Source: Pseudomonas solani
Lineage (GTDB): Bacteria > Pseudomonadota > Gammaproteobacteria > Pseudomonadales > Pseudomonadaceae
Assembly (NCBI RefSeq): GCF_026072635.1
Contig: NZ_AP023081.1
Coordinates: 6,444,501-6,508,500, forward strand
DNA: 64,000 nt
Direction of reading: 5' to 3'
The position numbers were made by a program, and so were the translations under genes. Below, in pieces: positions 44,224 to 54,183 of this stretch. Under the pieces are notes generated by a model. The model made no database searches and was not told the origin of the DNA. It saw nothing but the letters and a program-made list of their open reading frames with translations. How positions within the stretch are numbered: position 1 is the first letter of the stretch; every line of letters begins with the position of its first letter.

Positions 44224-45186
44224 ATGACCTCCAGCACACCCCGAACCACCCGCTCCCTGTCACTGCTTGCCGCCGCGCTCCTGCTCGGTGGATGCGACAG
44301 TGATTTCGCCACGCTCACCTTCGAGCGCTCGGTACTGGATACCACTTTCGGTGACGAACTCCTGCCGATCTACCACGAACAATTGTCAGCGCTGATTCAT
44401 GCACAGGGCATCGATCCGGAGAAGGTCACCTTTCGGGTCGCCGGCAGCCTGAGTCAGGAACTGGTGCTCAGCGAGCCGCTGTTCGGTGGTCTGGAACCGG
44501 CACAGAAGACGGCCCTGCAAGCCGCCCTCAAGGCCATCGTCGAGGGCCGCAACGCCTCGCTGGACATGCACCTGGCCATTCACCCCGACGCCATGGATCC
44601 CACCGAGGCCAAAGCTCGCGCCGAGGCCCTCGAACTGCCTCGCGAGTACGACGCTCACTTCAGCCTCGACCACGTATCCCTGAGCGTGGCCTACGGCCTG
44701 ACCGACCTGGTCGGCATGGCCCTCAAGGGCTCGCAGAGCATGCAGAGCGAGGCGGTTTGCAATGTGACGGCGCACTTCGAGCCCGCCCTGCCCTTCATCG
44801 GTTTGAAAGCACCGGAGCAGGAAGGGAGCCCCTATCGCCACATGATGCTGCTGAACCTTTCCACCCCTTACTCCTACGACGAGATCCCGGTGGAGATTCG
44901 CTTCGCAGACCCGGCCATGGAGGCCCTGGTGAGCCAGGAGACGATCCTGGTCACCTCTGCCGTGACCGACCGATCGACTCCCCTTCGCAACAAGCGCGAA
45001 CTGAACCAGTTCGAGTTCGTCATCGGCCCCGTCGGGGGCGTCGAACACGAGAACGCCAAGGTCGGCGTCAACACCCACATGGACCTGGCATCGAAATGTG
45101 AACATCTGGCCGGCGCCCTGGGTCGTCCTTTCAGCTACCACTTCGGCGACTCGATGGACCGGCTGAAAGCCGTGGCCTTCTACTGA
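44224..45186 (+). CDS. Hypothetical lipoprotein
   Basis: A 320-residue protein with a lipoprotein signal (LSLLAAALLLGGCDS; Cys at about residue 24). The mature part is soluble, with alternating hydrophobic residues suggesting beta structure, and contains two later cysteines. I do not recognise the family. It lies 84 bases after the permease gene without being part of that operon by overlap, and just before the FAN1 gene. Confidence 0.7.
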   Translation: MTSSTPRTTRSLSLLAAALLLGGCDSDFATLTFERSVLDTTFGDELLPIYHEQLSALIHAQGIDPEKVTFRVAGSLSQELVLSEPLFGGLEPAQKTALQAALKAIVEGRNASLDMHLAIHPDAMDPTEAKARAEALELPREYDAHFSLDHVSLSVAYGLTDLVGMALKGSQSMQSEAVCNVTAHFEPALPFIGLKAPEQEGSPYRHMMLLNLSTPYSYDEIPVEIRFADPAMEALVSQETILVTSAVTDRSTPLRNKRELNQFEFVIGPVGGVEHENAKVGVNTHMDLASKCEHLAGALGRPFSYHFGDSMDRLKAVAFY

Positions 45187-45254
45187 AGCCAAGTGGGGTG
45201 GCGCCCGATGCCATCCCACTGATCGAAATCCCCTTGGGCGGCAGGGGTCGATAG

Positions 45255-45270
45255 CTGTATAAATAGCCAG
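45255..45270. promoter_or_regulatory. LexA (SOS) box upstream of the FAN1-helicase operon
   Basis: CTGTATAAATAGCCAG fits the CTG-N10-CAG LexA pattern with an AT-rich centre, close to the Pseudomonas SOS consensus. It lies 24 bases before the FAN1 ATG, where a repressor would cover the promoter. Confidence 0.8.
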
Positions 45271-45293
45271 CCATTTACCCAAGCCGTTCCGCC

Positions 45294-46949
45294 ATGCCCA
45301 GCGCCCTCGACGATCCCTTCTACTACCTGAACAACTTCCAGGCCGTGCTCGACTGGATCGGCGCCCGCTATGACGACCTGCTGGACGACGAGGAACGCGG
45401 CTTCATCGCCGCCTTCGCCGGCCTGCCCAAGGCGTCCCGGGCGCTGCTGGTGCGCATGGTGATGCGCAAGGGCACGCTATTCCGCGATAGCAAGCTGGCG
45501 TACGCCGAGATCGGCCCCACCCGCGACGCCATGCTGCCGCTGGTGGCACAAGGCTGGGTGGATGCGGCGCCCAGTCTGGAGCTCGCGCAGCTCTTCGCCC
45601 TGCTGCGCAAGCCGGAGATCGCCGCCTGCTTCGGCACGCAACTGGGCCGCGCGACCCTGCGCAAGGCCGACCAGCTCGCCCTGCTGCACCCCCTATACCC
45701 CGAGGCGCAGCCCCTGGAGGCCTGGTACCCGACGCTGGACGAGCGCATTTATGCCCTGCAGCTCATGGCCCTGTGCGACCGCCTGCGGCTGATGTTCTTC
45801 GGCAACCTGGCCCAGGACTGGTCCGAGTTCGTCCTCGCCGACCTGGGCATCTACCAGTACGAAAAGGTCGAGCTGGACGCCGCCTCCCGGGGCTTCCGCC
45901 AGCGCGCCGATATCGATTTCTACCTGCACCTCTACCAGTGCCGCGAACGCTTCGAGGCCGGCGAGGCGCCCGCCGAGGTGCTCGCCGACATTCCCCCAGC
46001 CCACGACAACCCCTGGCTGCAGAGCCGCCGCGCGCGCCTGTTGTTCCAGCTCGGCCAGCACTGCGAACGCCTGGGCGAATGGGCGCTGGCCCTGGAGATC
46101 TACGCCGGGTGCAGCTACCCCGGTGCGCGCATCCGCCGTATCCGCGTGCTGGAGAAGACCGCCGAATTCGACGAGGCTCACCGCCTCGCCCTGGACCTGG
46201 CCGCCGGCGCCCACAGTGAGGAAGAACGCCAGCACCTGGCGCGCATCCTGCCGCGCCTGCAGCGCAAGCTGGGCCTGCCCAAGGCGGCGGCCCGCAAGCC
46301 GGCGCCGGTGCTGCGGCTGGACCTGCAGCTGCCCCGGGGCGAGGACTTCGTCTCGGTGGAGCACTGCGTCGCCCGGCACCTGGCGGACGAGCCGGGCCCG
46401 GTGCATTACGTCGAGAACACCCTGATCAACTCGCTGTTCGGCCTGCTGTGCTGGGAGGCGATCTTCCTGCCGCTGCCGGGCGCCTTCTTCCACCCCTTCC
46501 ACGCCGCACCGGCGGACCTGCTGGCGGCGGACTTCCACGCCCGCCGCGCCGAGGCCTTCGCCGCCTGCCTGGCGCAGTTGGATGGCGACGCCTGGCAGGC
46601 CACCATCCGCCGCAACCACGCGGCCAAGTACGGCCTGCAGTCGCCCTTCGTCTACTGGGGCGTGCTCGATGAAACCCTGCTGGAACAGGCCCTGCTGTGC
46701 CTGCCCGCCGCGCACCTGAAGCTGTGGTTCCAGCGCCTGCTGCTGGATATCAAGACCAACCGCGCCGGGCTGCCGGACCTGATCCGCTTCTGGCCCGGGG
46801 AGCGGCGCTACCAGATGATCGAGGTGAAGGGCCCCGGCGACCGCCTGCAGGACAACCAGCTGCGCTGGCTGGACTTCTGCGCCGAGCACCAGATGCCGGT
46901 CACCGTCTGCTACGTGCAATGGGCCGAAACCGAGGCCGCCCTGGCGTGA
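45294..46949 (+). CDS. FAN1-type nuclease with VRR-NUC domain
   Basis: A 551-residue homolog of Fanconi-associated nuclease 1. The C-terminal VRR-NUC domain holds the PD-(D/E)xK core: GLPDLIRFWPGERRYQMIEVKGPG, with the Asp, Glu and Lys of the active site. The middle is rich in helical TPR-like pairs, and the N-terminus resembles the bacterial FAN1 described from P. aeruginosa. It is a structure-specific 5' nuclease that helps unhook interstrand crosslinks. It overlaps the helicase gene by four bases and is preceded by a LexA box. Confidence 0.93.
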   Translation: MPSALDDPFYYLNNFQAVLDWIGARYDDLLDDEERGFIAAFAGLPKASRALLVRMVMRKGTLFRDSKLAYAEIGPTRDAMLPLVAQGWVDAAPSLELAQLFALLRKPEIAACFGTQLGRATLRKADQLALLHPLYPEAQPLEAWYPTLDERIYALQLMALCDRLRLMFFGNLAQDWSEFVLADLGIYQYEKVELDAASRGFRQRADIDFYLHLYQCRERFEAGEAPAEVLADIPPAHDNPWLQSRRARLLFQLGQHCERLGEWALALEIYAGCSYPGARIRRIRVLEKTAEFDEAHRLALDLAAGAHSEEERQHLARILPRLQRKLGLPKAAARKPAPVLRLDLQLPRGEDFVSVEHCVARHLADEPGPVHYVENTLINSLFGLLCWEAIFLPLPGAFFHPFHAAPADLLAADFHARRAEAFAACLAQLDGDAWQATIRRNHAAKYGLQSPFVYWGVLDETLLEQALLCLPAAHLKLWFQRLLLDIKTNRAGLPDLIRFWPGERRYQMIEVKGPGDRLQDNQLRWLDFCAEHQMPVTVCYVQWAETEAALA

Positions 46950-49206
46950 GCTACCAGGTGGCGGTGCGCGCGCTCTGCGAATTCACCGCCAAGTGCGGCG
47001 ACCTGGACCTGCGCTTCACCCCCGCCCCACCGCCCTCGAAGGCATGGCCGGCCACGCCCTGGTGGCCGCGCGCCGTGGCGAGGGCTACCAGAGCGAAGTG
47101 GCCCTGGCCGGCGAGTTCCGAAACCTCAAGGTGCGCGGCCGCGCCGATGGCTACGACCCCGCGCGCAACCGCCTGGAAGAAGTGAAGACCCACCGCGGCG
47201 ACCTGGCCCGCCAGCCGGCCAACCACCGCCAGCTGCACTGGGCCCAGGTGCGCGTCTACGGCTGGCTGCTGTGCCAGGAGCGTGGCCTGGACGAGGTGGA
47301 ACTGGCCCTGGTGTATTTCGATGTCGCCAGCCAGAAGGAAACCCTGTTCACCGAGCGCGTCAGCGCCGCCGAGCTGCGCGCCTTCTTCGAGGCCCAGTGC
47401 CTGGCCTTCATCGCCTGGGCCGAGCAGGAGCTGGCCCACCAGGGCGTGCGCAACACGGCACTGCAGGCGTTGCGCTTCCCCCACGCGGCGTTCCGCAGCG
47501 GCCAGCGGGAACTGGCCGAGGCGGTGTACAAGGCCGCCAGCACCGGTTGCTGCCTGCTGGCCCAGGCACCCACCGGCATCGGCAAGACCCTGGCCACCCT
47601 GTTCCCCCAGCTCAAGGCCCTGGGCGGCGAGCGCCTGGAGCGCATCTTCTTCCTCGCCGCCAAGACACCGGGGCGCCAGCTGGCCCTGCACAGCCTGGCG
47701 ACCCTACGCGACAGCGTCGATGAACTGCCCCTGCGGGTGCTGGAGCTCACCGCCCGCGACAAGGCCTGCGAGCACCCCGGCAGCGCCTGCCACGGCGAGG
47801 CCTGCCCGCTGGCGCGGGGCTTCTACGACCGCCTGCCAGCCGCCCGCGCGGCCGCCGCCGGGCGTCGCTGGCTGGATCGCGCGGCCCTGCGTGAGGTGGC
47901 CCTGGCCCATGACGTCTGCCCCTACTACCTGGGCCAGGAGATGGCGCGCTGGAGCGACCTGGTGGTGGGCGACTACAACTACTACTTCGACCTCGGCGCC
48001 CTGCTCTTCGGCCTCACCCAAGCCAACCAGTGGCGCGTCGGCGTGCTGGTGGACGAAGCCCACAACCTGGTGGAGCGGGCCCGCGCCATGTACTCCGCCG
48101 AGCTGCGCCAGGGCGCGCTGAAGGCCCTGTGCAAGAGCGTGCCGGCACCGCTGAAGAAGCCCCTGGAGCGGGTGCAGCGCAGCTGGAGCGAGCTGAACAA
48201 GGCCCAGGTGGTGGATTACCAGGCCTACGACGAACCGCCGCAGAAGCTGCTCGGCGCCCTGCAGAGTGCAGTCACCGCCATCACCGACCACCTCGCCGAA
48301 CAGCCCGGCGCACCGCTGGACCCGGAGCTGATGGCGTTCTATTTCGACGCCATGCATTTCGGCCGCATGGCCGAGCTGTTCGACCACCATTCGCTGTTCG
48401 ACCTGAGCAAATATCAGGCGGGCAAGAGCAGCCGCTCCACCCTGTGCCTGCGCAACCTGGTGCCGGCGCCCTTCCTCGGCCCGCGCCTGGCCGGCAGCCG
48501 TTCCACGGTGCTGTTCTCCGCCACCCTCAACCCGCGTCGCTACTACGCCGACCTGCTGGGGGTACCGGCCAACACGCCCTGGCTGGAGGTGCAGTCGCCC
48601 TTCGCCGCCGAGCAATTGCAGGTCCGCGTGGCGCGGCGCCTGTCCACCCGCTACCAGCACCGGGCGCAGTCGCTGGCGCCCATCGTCGAGCTGATGGCCG
48701 ACCAGTACCACGAGCGCCCGGGCAACTACCTGGCCTTCTTCAGCAGCTACCAGTACCTGGAGCAGGTGGCCGCGCTGTTCGCCAAGCGCCACCCCTTCAT
48801 TCCCGCCTGGAGCCAGTCACGGAGCATGGACGAAGGCGCGCGCACGGCCTTTCTCGAACGCTTCGCCGAGGGCGGGCGCGGCATCGGCTTCGCGGTGCTT
48901 GGCGGGGCTTTCGGCGAAGGCATCGACCTGCCCGGCGAACGCCTGATCGGCGCCTTCATCGCCACCCTCGGCCTGCCCCAGGTCAACCCGGTGAACGAGC
49001 AGTTGAAGCAGCGCATGGGTGCGATCTTCCAGGCCGGCTACGACTACACCTACCTCTACCCCGGCCTGCAGAAGGTGGTGCAGGCCGCCGGCCGGGTGAT
49101 CCGCACCCAGGGCGACCGGGGCGTGGTGCACCTGATGGACGAGCGCTTCGCCCAACCCGAGATCCGCCGCCTGCTGCCCACCTGGTGGCAGGTGGAGCCG
49201 GGCTGA
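46946..49206 (+). CDS. Fe-S helicase of the DinG/XPD type, 5' end frameshifted as sequenced
   Basis: A superfamily 2 helicase of about 753 residues when repaired. The true start is GTG at 46946, in the stop of the nuclease gene: VSYQVAVRALCEFTAKCGDLDLRFTP. A base is then missing in the C runs at 47019-47023 or 47025-47028, and the rest continues in another frame from PTALEGMAGHALVAARRG. Walker A is APTGIGKT; four cysteines between about 260 and 310 (CEHPGSACHGEAC, VCPYY) are Fe-S ligands; Walker B is DEAH. It begins with a Cas4/PD-type region (RLEEVKTHRG), then the helicase core. It should open DNA for FAN1 in crosslink repair. Confidence 0.88.
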
Positions 49207-49217
49207 GCCCAGGAACG

Positions 49218-49245
49218 ACAAAGCCGGCCCAGGGGCCGGCTTTGT
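49218..49245. terminator. Bidirectional intrinsic terminator
   Basis: A perfect 12-bp inverted repeat ACAAAGCCGGCC / GGCCGGCTTTGT with a 4-base loop, between the convergent helicase and beta-oxidation genes. Confidence 0.85.
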
Positions 49246-49263
49246 GTTTACACCATCAGGGAA

Positions 49264-51408
49264 TCAGAAACCCTCTCCCTTGGCGGCCTTCTCCAGCAGC
49301 AGGGCCGGCGGCTCGAAGCGTTCGCCGTACTGCTCGGCCAGGTACTTGGCGCGGGCGACGAAGTCCTGCACGCCGTACTGGTTGATGAACTGCAGGGCGC
49401 CACCGCTCCAGGCGGCGAAACCGATGCCGAAGATCGAACCGATGTTGGCGTCGGCGGTGGAGTGCAGCACGCCCTCCTCCACGCAGCGCACGGTCTCGAT
49501 GGCCTGGATGAAGAGGATGCGGTCACGCACGTCTTCCGCCGGGATCTGCTTGTCGGCCTTCTCGAAGCGCGCCTTGAGCTCCGGCCACAGGCGCTTCTTG
49601 CCGCTGGCCGGGTACTCGTAGAAGCCACCGCCGGCGGCTTTGCCGGGGCGCTTGTACTCGTTGACCATCAGGTCGATCACGGCGAAGGCCGGGTGCTGCG
49701 GCAGCGCCTTGCCTTCGGCCTTGAGGTCGGCGGCAGTCTGGTTGCGGATGTGGGTCATCAGGCTCATGGAGACCTCGTCGGAGATCGCCAGCGGGCCCAC
49801 CGGCATGCCGGCCTGGCGGGTCTCGTTCTCGATCATCGCCGCCGATACGCCTTCGCCGAGCATGGCGATGCCTTCGTTGGTGAAGGTGCCGAACACCCGC
49901 GAGGTGAAGAAGCCACGGCTGTCGTTGACCACGATCGGGGTCTTCTTGATCTGCAGCACGTAGTCGAAGCCACGGGCCAGGGTCTCGTCCGTGGTCTTCT
50001 CGCCCCGGATGATCTCCACCAGCGGCATCTTGTCGACCGGGCTGAAGAAGTGCAGGCCGATGAACTTCTCCGGCTTGGCCACGGCAGCGGCCAGGCCGGT
50101 GATCGGCAACGTGGAAGTGTTGGAGGCGATCACGGCATCGGCCAGCGCATGGGTTTCAGCGGCAGCGGTGACCTTGCCCTTGAGTTCGCGGTTCTCGAAC
50201 ACGGCTTCGATGATCAGGTCGCAGCCTTCGAAGTCGGCGTCATCCACGGTCGGCTTGATGCGGGCGAGGAAGGCGTCGCGCTTCTCGGCGCTCATATGGC
50301 CACGGGAGACCTTCTTGTCCAGCAGGCCGGCGGAGTACGCCTTGCCCTTCTCGGCGGCTTCGATGGAGACGTCCTTGAGCACCACCTCGATGCCGGCGGC
50401 GGCAGAGACGTAGGCAATGCCCGCGCCCATCATGCCGGCGCCGAGCACGCCGACCTTCTTGGTTTCATAGCGGGCCGGCCCCTTGGGACGGGAGCTGCCG
50501 GCGTTGATCTCGTTCAGCTGGAACCAGAAGGTGCCGATCATGTTCTTCGCCACCTGGCCGGTGGTCAGCTCGGTGAAGTAGCGCGCCTCGATCAGCTGGG
50601 CGGTGTCGAAGTCCACCTGGGCGCCTTCGACGGCGGCGCACATGATCTTCTCCGGCGCCGGGAAGCAGCCCTTGGTCTTGTCGCGCAGCACGCTCGGGGC
50701 AATGGCCAGCATCTGGGCCACGGCGGGGGTCGACGGGGTGCCGCCGGGGATCTTGTAGCCCTTCACGTCCCAGGGCTGCACGGCGCTGGGGTTGGCGGCG
50801 ATAAAGGCGCGAGCCTTGGCCAGCAGCTCGTCGCGGTCCTTGGCGATGTCGTGGATCAGGCCGGCCTTGAGGGCCTGGTCCGGGCGCACCTTCTTGCCTT
50901 CGGCGAGGTACGGCAGGGCCTTCTCGATACCCAGCAGGCGCACCATGCGCACCACGCCGCCGCCACCGGGGAGCAGGCCCAGGGTGACTTCCGGCAGGCC
51001 GAGCTGGACGTGGCTTTCGTCCACGGCGATGCGGTGGTGGCAGGCCAGGCAGATTTCCCAGCCGCCGCCCAGGGCCGCGCCGTTGATGGCGGCGACCACG
51101 GGCTTGCCGAGGCTTTCCAGGCGGCGCAGCTGGCCCTTGATCTTGAGGATCATCTGGTAGAAGCCGTTGGCATCGGCCTTGGTGACCTTGATCAGCTCAT
51201 TGAGGTCGCCGCCGGCGAAGAAGGTCTTCTTGGCGGAGGTGACGATGACCCCGGCGATGGAATCCTTCTCGGCCTCCAGGCGGTCCACGGTGGCGCCCAT
51301 GGCCTCGCGGTACACCGCGTTCATGGTGTTGGCGCTCTGGCCGGGCATGTCGATGGTCAGGACGACGATATTGTCCTGGCCCTTTTCGTAACGAATGGCG
51401 TCAGTCAT
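49264..51408 (-). CDS. Multifunctional enoyl-CoA hydratase/3-hydroxyacyl-CoA dehydrogenase
   Basis: A 714-residue beta-oxidation alpha subunit (FadB/FadJ-like). The N-terminal crotonase domain has INGAALGGGWEICLACHHRIAV and GLPEVTLGLLPGGGG. The dehydrogenase domain has the NAD motif GVLGAGMMGAGIAYVSA near residue 327, GLHFFSPVDKMPLVEII and NDSRGFFTSRVF. It performs hydration and oxidation of enoyl-CoA. It forms an operon with the thiolase, like PA1737-PA1736 of P. aeruginosa. The chain-length preference is unknown. Confidence 0.93.
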   Translation of the reverse strand: MTDAIRYEKGQDNIVVLTIDMPGQSANTMNAVYREAMGATVDRLEAEKDSIAGVIVTSAKKTFFAGGDLNELIKVTKADANGFYQMILKIKGQLRRLESLGKPVVAAINGAALGGGWEICLACHHRIAVDESHVQLGLPEVTLGLLPGGGGVVRMVRLLGIEKALPYLAEGKKVRPDQALKAGLIHDIAKDRDELLAKARAFIAANPSAVQPWDVKGYKIPGGTPSTPAVAQMLAIAPSVLRDKTKGCFPAPEKIMCAAVEGAQVDFDTAQLIEARYFTELTTGQVAKNMIGTFWFQLNEINAGSSRPKGPARYETKKVGVLGAGMMGAGIAYVSAAAGIEVVLKDVSIEAAEKGKAYSAGLLDKKVSRGHMSAEKRDAFLARIKPTVDDADFEGCDLIIEAVFENRELKGKVTAAAETHALADAVIASNTSTLPITGLAAAVAKPEKFIGLHFFSPVDKMPLVEIIRGEKTTDETLARGFDYVLQIKKTPIVVNDSRGFFTSRVFGTFTNEGIAMLGEGVSAAMIENETRQAGMPVGPLAISDEVSMSLMTHIRNQTAADLKAEGKALPQHPAFAVIDLMVNEYKRPGKAAGGGFYEYPASGKKRLWPELKARFEKADKQIPAEDVRDRILFIQAIETVRCVEEGVLHSTADANIGSIFGIGFAAWSGGALQFINQYGVQDFVARAKYLAEQYGERFEPPALLLEKAAKGEGF

Positions 51409-51423
51409 TTTTATTCTCCGGCC

Positions 51424-52629
51424 TCAAACGCGCTCAATGATCGTGGCAATACCCATACCGCCGCCGACACACAAAGTGGCCAGGCCATAGCGCAGCTGGC
51501 GCTTCTCCAGCTCGTCGAGCAGGGTGCCGAGGATGGCGCAACCGGTGGCGCCCAGGGGGTGGCCCATGGCGATGGAGCCGCCATTGACGTTGACCTTCTC
51601 CTCCGGCACGCCCATGTCCTTCATGAACTTCATCACCACCGAGGCGAAGGCTTCGTTGACTTCGAACAGGTCGATGTCGCCCACCGCCAGGCCGGCCTTG
51701 GCCAGGGCCTTGCGGGTGGCCGGCGCCGGGCCGGTGAGCATGATGGTCGGGTCGGTGCTGGTCACCGCGGTGGCGACGATGCGCGCGCGGGGCTTGAGGC
51801 CCAGCTCCTTGCCCTTGGCAGCGGAGCCGATGAGCATGGCGGCGGCGCCGTCGACGATGCCGGAGCTGTTGCCTGGGGTGTGCACGTGCTCGATGCGCTC
51901 GACATGGCTGTACTTGCGCAGGGCGGTGGCGTCGAAGCCCATCTGGCCCATCATCTCGAAGCTCGGCTTCAGCGCGCCGAGGCCTTCGAGGGTGGATTCG
52001 CCACGGATGAACTCGTCATGGTCCAGCAGCACGATGCCGTTCTGGTCGGTGACCGGCACCAGGGATTTCTTGAACGAGCCGTCGGCGCTGGCGCGGGCGG
52101 CCTTCTGCTGGGAGCGCAGGGCGAAGGCGTCGACGTCCTGGCGGCTGAAGCCTTCGAGGGTGGCGATCAGGTCGGCACCGATGCCCTGGGGCACGAAGTT
52201 GGTGTGCAGGTTGGTTTCCGGGTCCATGGCCCAGGCACCGCCGTCGGAGCCCATGGGGATGCGCGACATGGATTCCACGCCACCGGCCACCACCAGGTCT
52301 TCGAAGCCGGAGCGCACCTTCATCGCGGCGAGGTTGACGGCTTCCAGGCCCGAGGCGCAGAAGCGGTTGATCTGCTGGCCGGAGACGGTCTCGTCCCAGT
52401 CGGCCACCAGCGCGGCGGTCTTGGCGATGTCGGCGCCCTGGTCGCCCACCGGGGTCACGCAACCGAGCACGATATCGTCGACCTGGCTGGTATCCAGCTT
52501 GTTGCGCGCTTCCAGGGCCTTGAGCAGGCCGGCGATCAGGTTGACCGGCTTGACGCTGTGCAGCGCGCCGTCCTTCTTGCCCTTGCCGCGGGGCGTGCGC
52601 ACCGCGTCGTAGATATATGCTTCGGTCAT
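51424..52629 (-). CDS. Acetyl-CoA C-acyltransferase (thiolase II type)
   Basis: A 401-residue thiolase. The nucleophilic cysteine is in INRFCASGLEAVNLAA near residue 90; NVNGGSIAMGHPLGATG holds the catalytic His and CVGGGMG the second Cys. It cleaves 3-ketoacyl-CoA in the last beta-oxidation step. It precedes the multifunctional gene by 15 bases. A FadA-like partner role is most likely. AGAGAG lies before the ATG. Confidence 0.93.
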   Translation of the reverse strand: MTEAYIYDAVRTPRGKGKKDGALHSVKPVNLIAGLLKALEARNKLDTSQVDDIVLGCVTPVGDQGADIAKTAALVADWDETVSGQQINRFCASGLEAVNLAAMKVRSGFEDLVVAGGVESMSRIPMGSDGGAWAMDPETNLHTNFVPQGIGADLIATLEGFSRQDVDAFALRSQQKAARASADGSFKKSLVPVTDQNGIVLLDHDEFIRGESTLEGLGALKPSFEMMGQMGFDATALRKYSHVERIEHVHTPGNSSGIVDGAAAMLIGSAAKGKELGLKPRARIVATAVTSTDPTIMLTGPAPATRKALAKAGLAVGDIDLFEVNEAFASVVMKFMKDMGVPEEKVNVNGGSIAMGHPLGATGCAILGTLLDELEKRQLRYGLATLCVGGGMGIATIIERV

Positions 52630-52877
52630 GGGGTTCTCTCTTGTCGTTAGGCAGACGGGCCAGCCAGGGGCCGACCGCTGTGGGCTTACCTTAGCGGCAC
52701 GCGGGCCGCACTCAATGACCGAACTGCTCAGTGCCATTGACTTCTGCGCTCAGACGAACGGTCACCTGACTCCCAGGTCAACGCGATGTGTCTGGCTCAA
52801 GGGTTGCCATCCACAGGCCCGGGGCGACCCGCGAACGGCGTTCTAAGCAGCGGGCTGTTGATCCCAAGCGTTCTAAA

Positions 52878-52895
52878 GGGCCGGGGAACCGGCCC
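52878..52895. terminator. GGGCCGG hairpin in the gap after the thiolase promoter
   Basis: The stem GGGCCGG / CCGGCCC with loop GGAA lies in a 546-base gap. Apart from it and the small reading frame at 53039, the gap (52630-53175) shows only the thiolase promoter region and a G/C-rich stretch; no other gene is supported. Confidence 0.4.
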
Positions 52896-53038
52896 CTAGA
52901 GTTGAGGTTGTCAGAGGTCGCTGCCGGGTTTTGCCGGGGCGGCTTTTTCCACCCACCGCCAAGGAGGCGGCCACGCCGACCGGCAGGCCGTTCACGCCCG
53001 ACGCATGGCGCCTCCAACAAAAACAAAGGCACAAGGCT

Positions 53039-53134
53039 ATGTTCAAACAGCCGAAAATGCGGCAAGCGAGCCTCATCGTCTTCGCCACCACCGTCATCCT
53101 CATCCTCCCCAACCTGACCCGACTGGTCAGCTGA
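53039..53134 (+). CDS. Possible 31-residue single-span membrane protein
   Basis: MFKQPKMRQASLIVFATTVILILPNL then TRLVS: a basic N-terminus, one hydrophobic helix and a short tail. AAAGG lies about 13 bases before the ATG, somewhat far. The shape is that of many small bacterial membrane proteins, but no family is recognised and the length makes chance possible. Confidence 0.4.
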   Translation: MFKQPKMRQASLIVFATTVILILPNLTRLVS

Positions 53135-53175
53135 CAACGCGGGCATCGTCCTGTGCTGCGCACCGCGCCCTGCGG

Positions 53176-54063
53176 TCAACGCAGCGCAGGTAGCCACCAG
53201 ACCAGCAACAGCGGAATGGTCACGAACGACAACAGCGTCGAACACATCACCAGGCTCGCCACCTGCTCCGGCGAACGCCCGGCGCGCACCGCCAGCAGGT
53301 AGTTGAACACCGCCACCGGCATCGCCGACTGCATCACCAGCACGCCCAGGGTCAGCGGCTCCAGCTGCAGTGCCAGGCCCACTCCCCAGCCCACGCCCGC
53401 ACCGAAGAGGATGCGCAACGCCCCCTGCAGCAGGCCGCTGCCCAGGTGGCCGACGCGGATGCTGGCGAGGGACACGCCCAGGGTCAGCAGCATCAGCGGG
53501 ATGGTCATGCCGCCCAGCAGCTCGATGGTGTTGGCCAGCCAGCGCGGCAGTGTCAGGTCGAAGAGGATCAGCGGAATGGCCAGGGCCAGGCTGATGACGA
53601 TGGGGTTGATGAACAGCTTCTTCACCGAACGCTCGCTGCCCGAGAGCAGCAGCCCCAGGCTGAACTGCACCACCGCCAGGGCCAGGAAGAAGCCCACCGC
53701 CAGGGCCAGGCCCGGCTCGCCGAACGCGTAGAGCGCCACCGGCAGGCCCATGTTCCCGGAATTGGGGAACAGGAAGGCCGGCACCAGCACGCGCCAGTCC
53801 TGTTTCATGGCCCGGCTCAGGCCCAGGCCGATCACGCCCATCACCAGGGTGGTGAGCAGGCAGGCGATGGCGATCTGGCCGAAGGCGTGCTTGTCGATTT
53901 CCGCCTGGCTGAGGGTGGAAAGCACCAGGCTCGGCGTGCCGACGTTAAGAACCAGACGAGCGATAAAGTCTGTTGGGTAATTCTGTCCGGAGCGTGCCCA
54001 GGCATAGCCGATGCCAGCAGTGATGAGGATCGGCGCCATGACGGCGAACAGCGCGGCCAGCAT
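53176..54063 (-). CDS. AEC family transporter (auxin efflux carrier type permease)
   Basis: A 295-residue membrane protein with ten helices arranged as two repeats. FPNSGNMGLPVALYAFG near residue 95 and MQSAMPVAVFNYLLA near 245 are the family's conserved discontinuous-helix regions. Members export or import organic acids, malonate or malate. The substrate is unknown here. It is divergent from the rhodanese gene. Confidence 0.9.
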   Translation of the reverse strand: MLAALFAVMAPILITAGIGYAWARSGQNYPTDFIARLVLNVGTPSLVLSTLSQAEIDKHAFGQIAIACLLTTLVMGVIGLGLSRAMKQDWRVLVPAFLFPNSGNMGLPVALYAFGEPGLALAVGFFLALAVVQFSLGLLLSGSERSVKKLFINPIVISLALAIPLILFDLTLPRWLANTIELLGGMTIPLMLLTLGVSLASIRVGHLGSGLLQGALRILFGAGVGWGVGLALQLEPLTLGVLVMQSAMPVAVFNYLLAVRAGRSPEQVASLVMCSTLLSFVTIPLLLVWWLPALR

Positions 54064-54183
54064 GGCCCGCTCCTTAGCCCGGAGGGGCGTGGAATGACGG
54101 AAAGGCCCGATCCTAACGGCTGGCGATGACCTCCGGCAATTGTGCTAGGGTCCAAGGGTTCTTGTTTTTCAGGGAGTTACACC

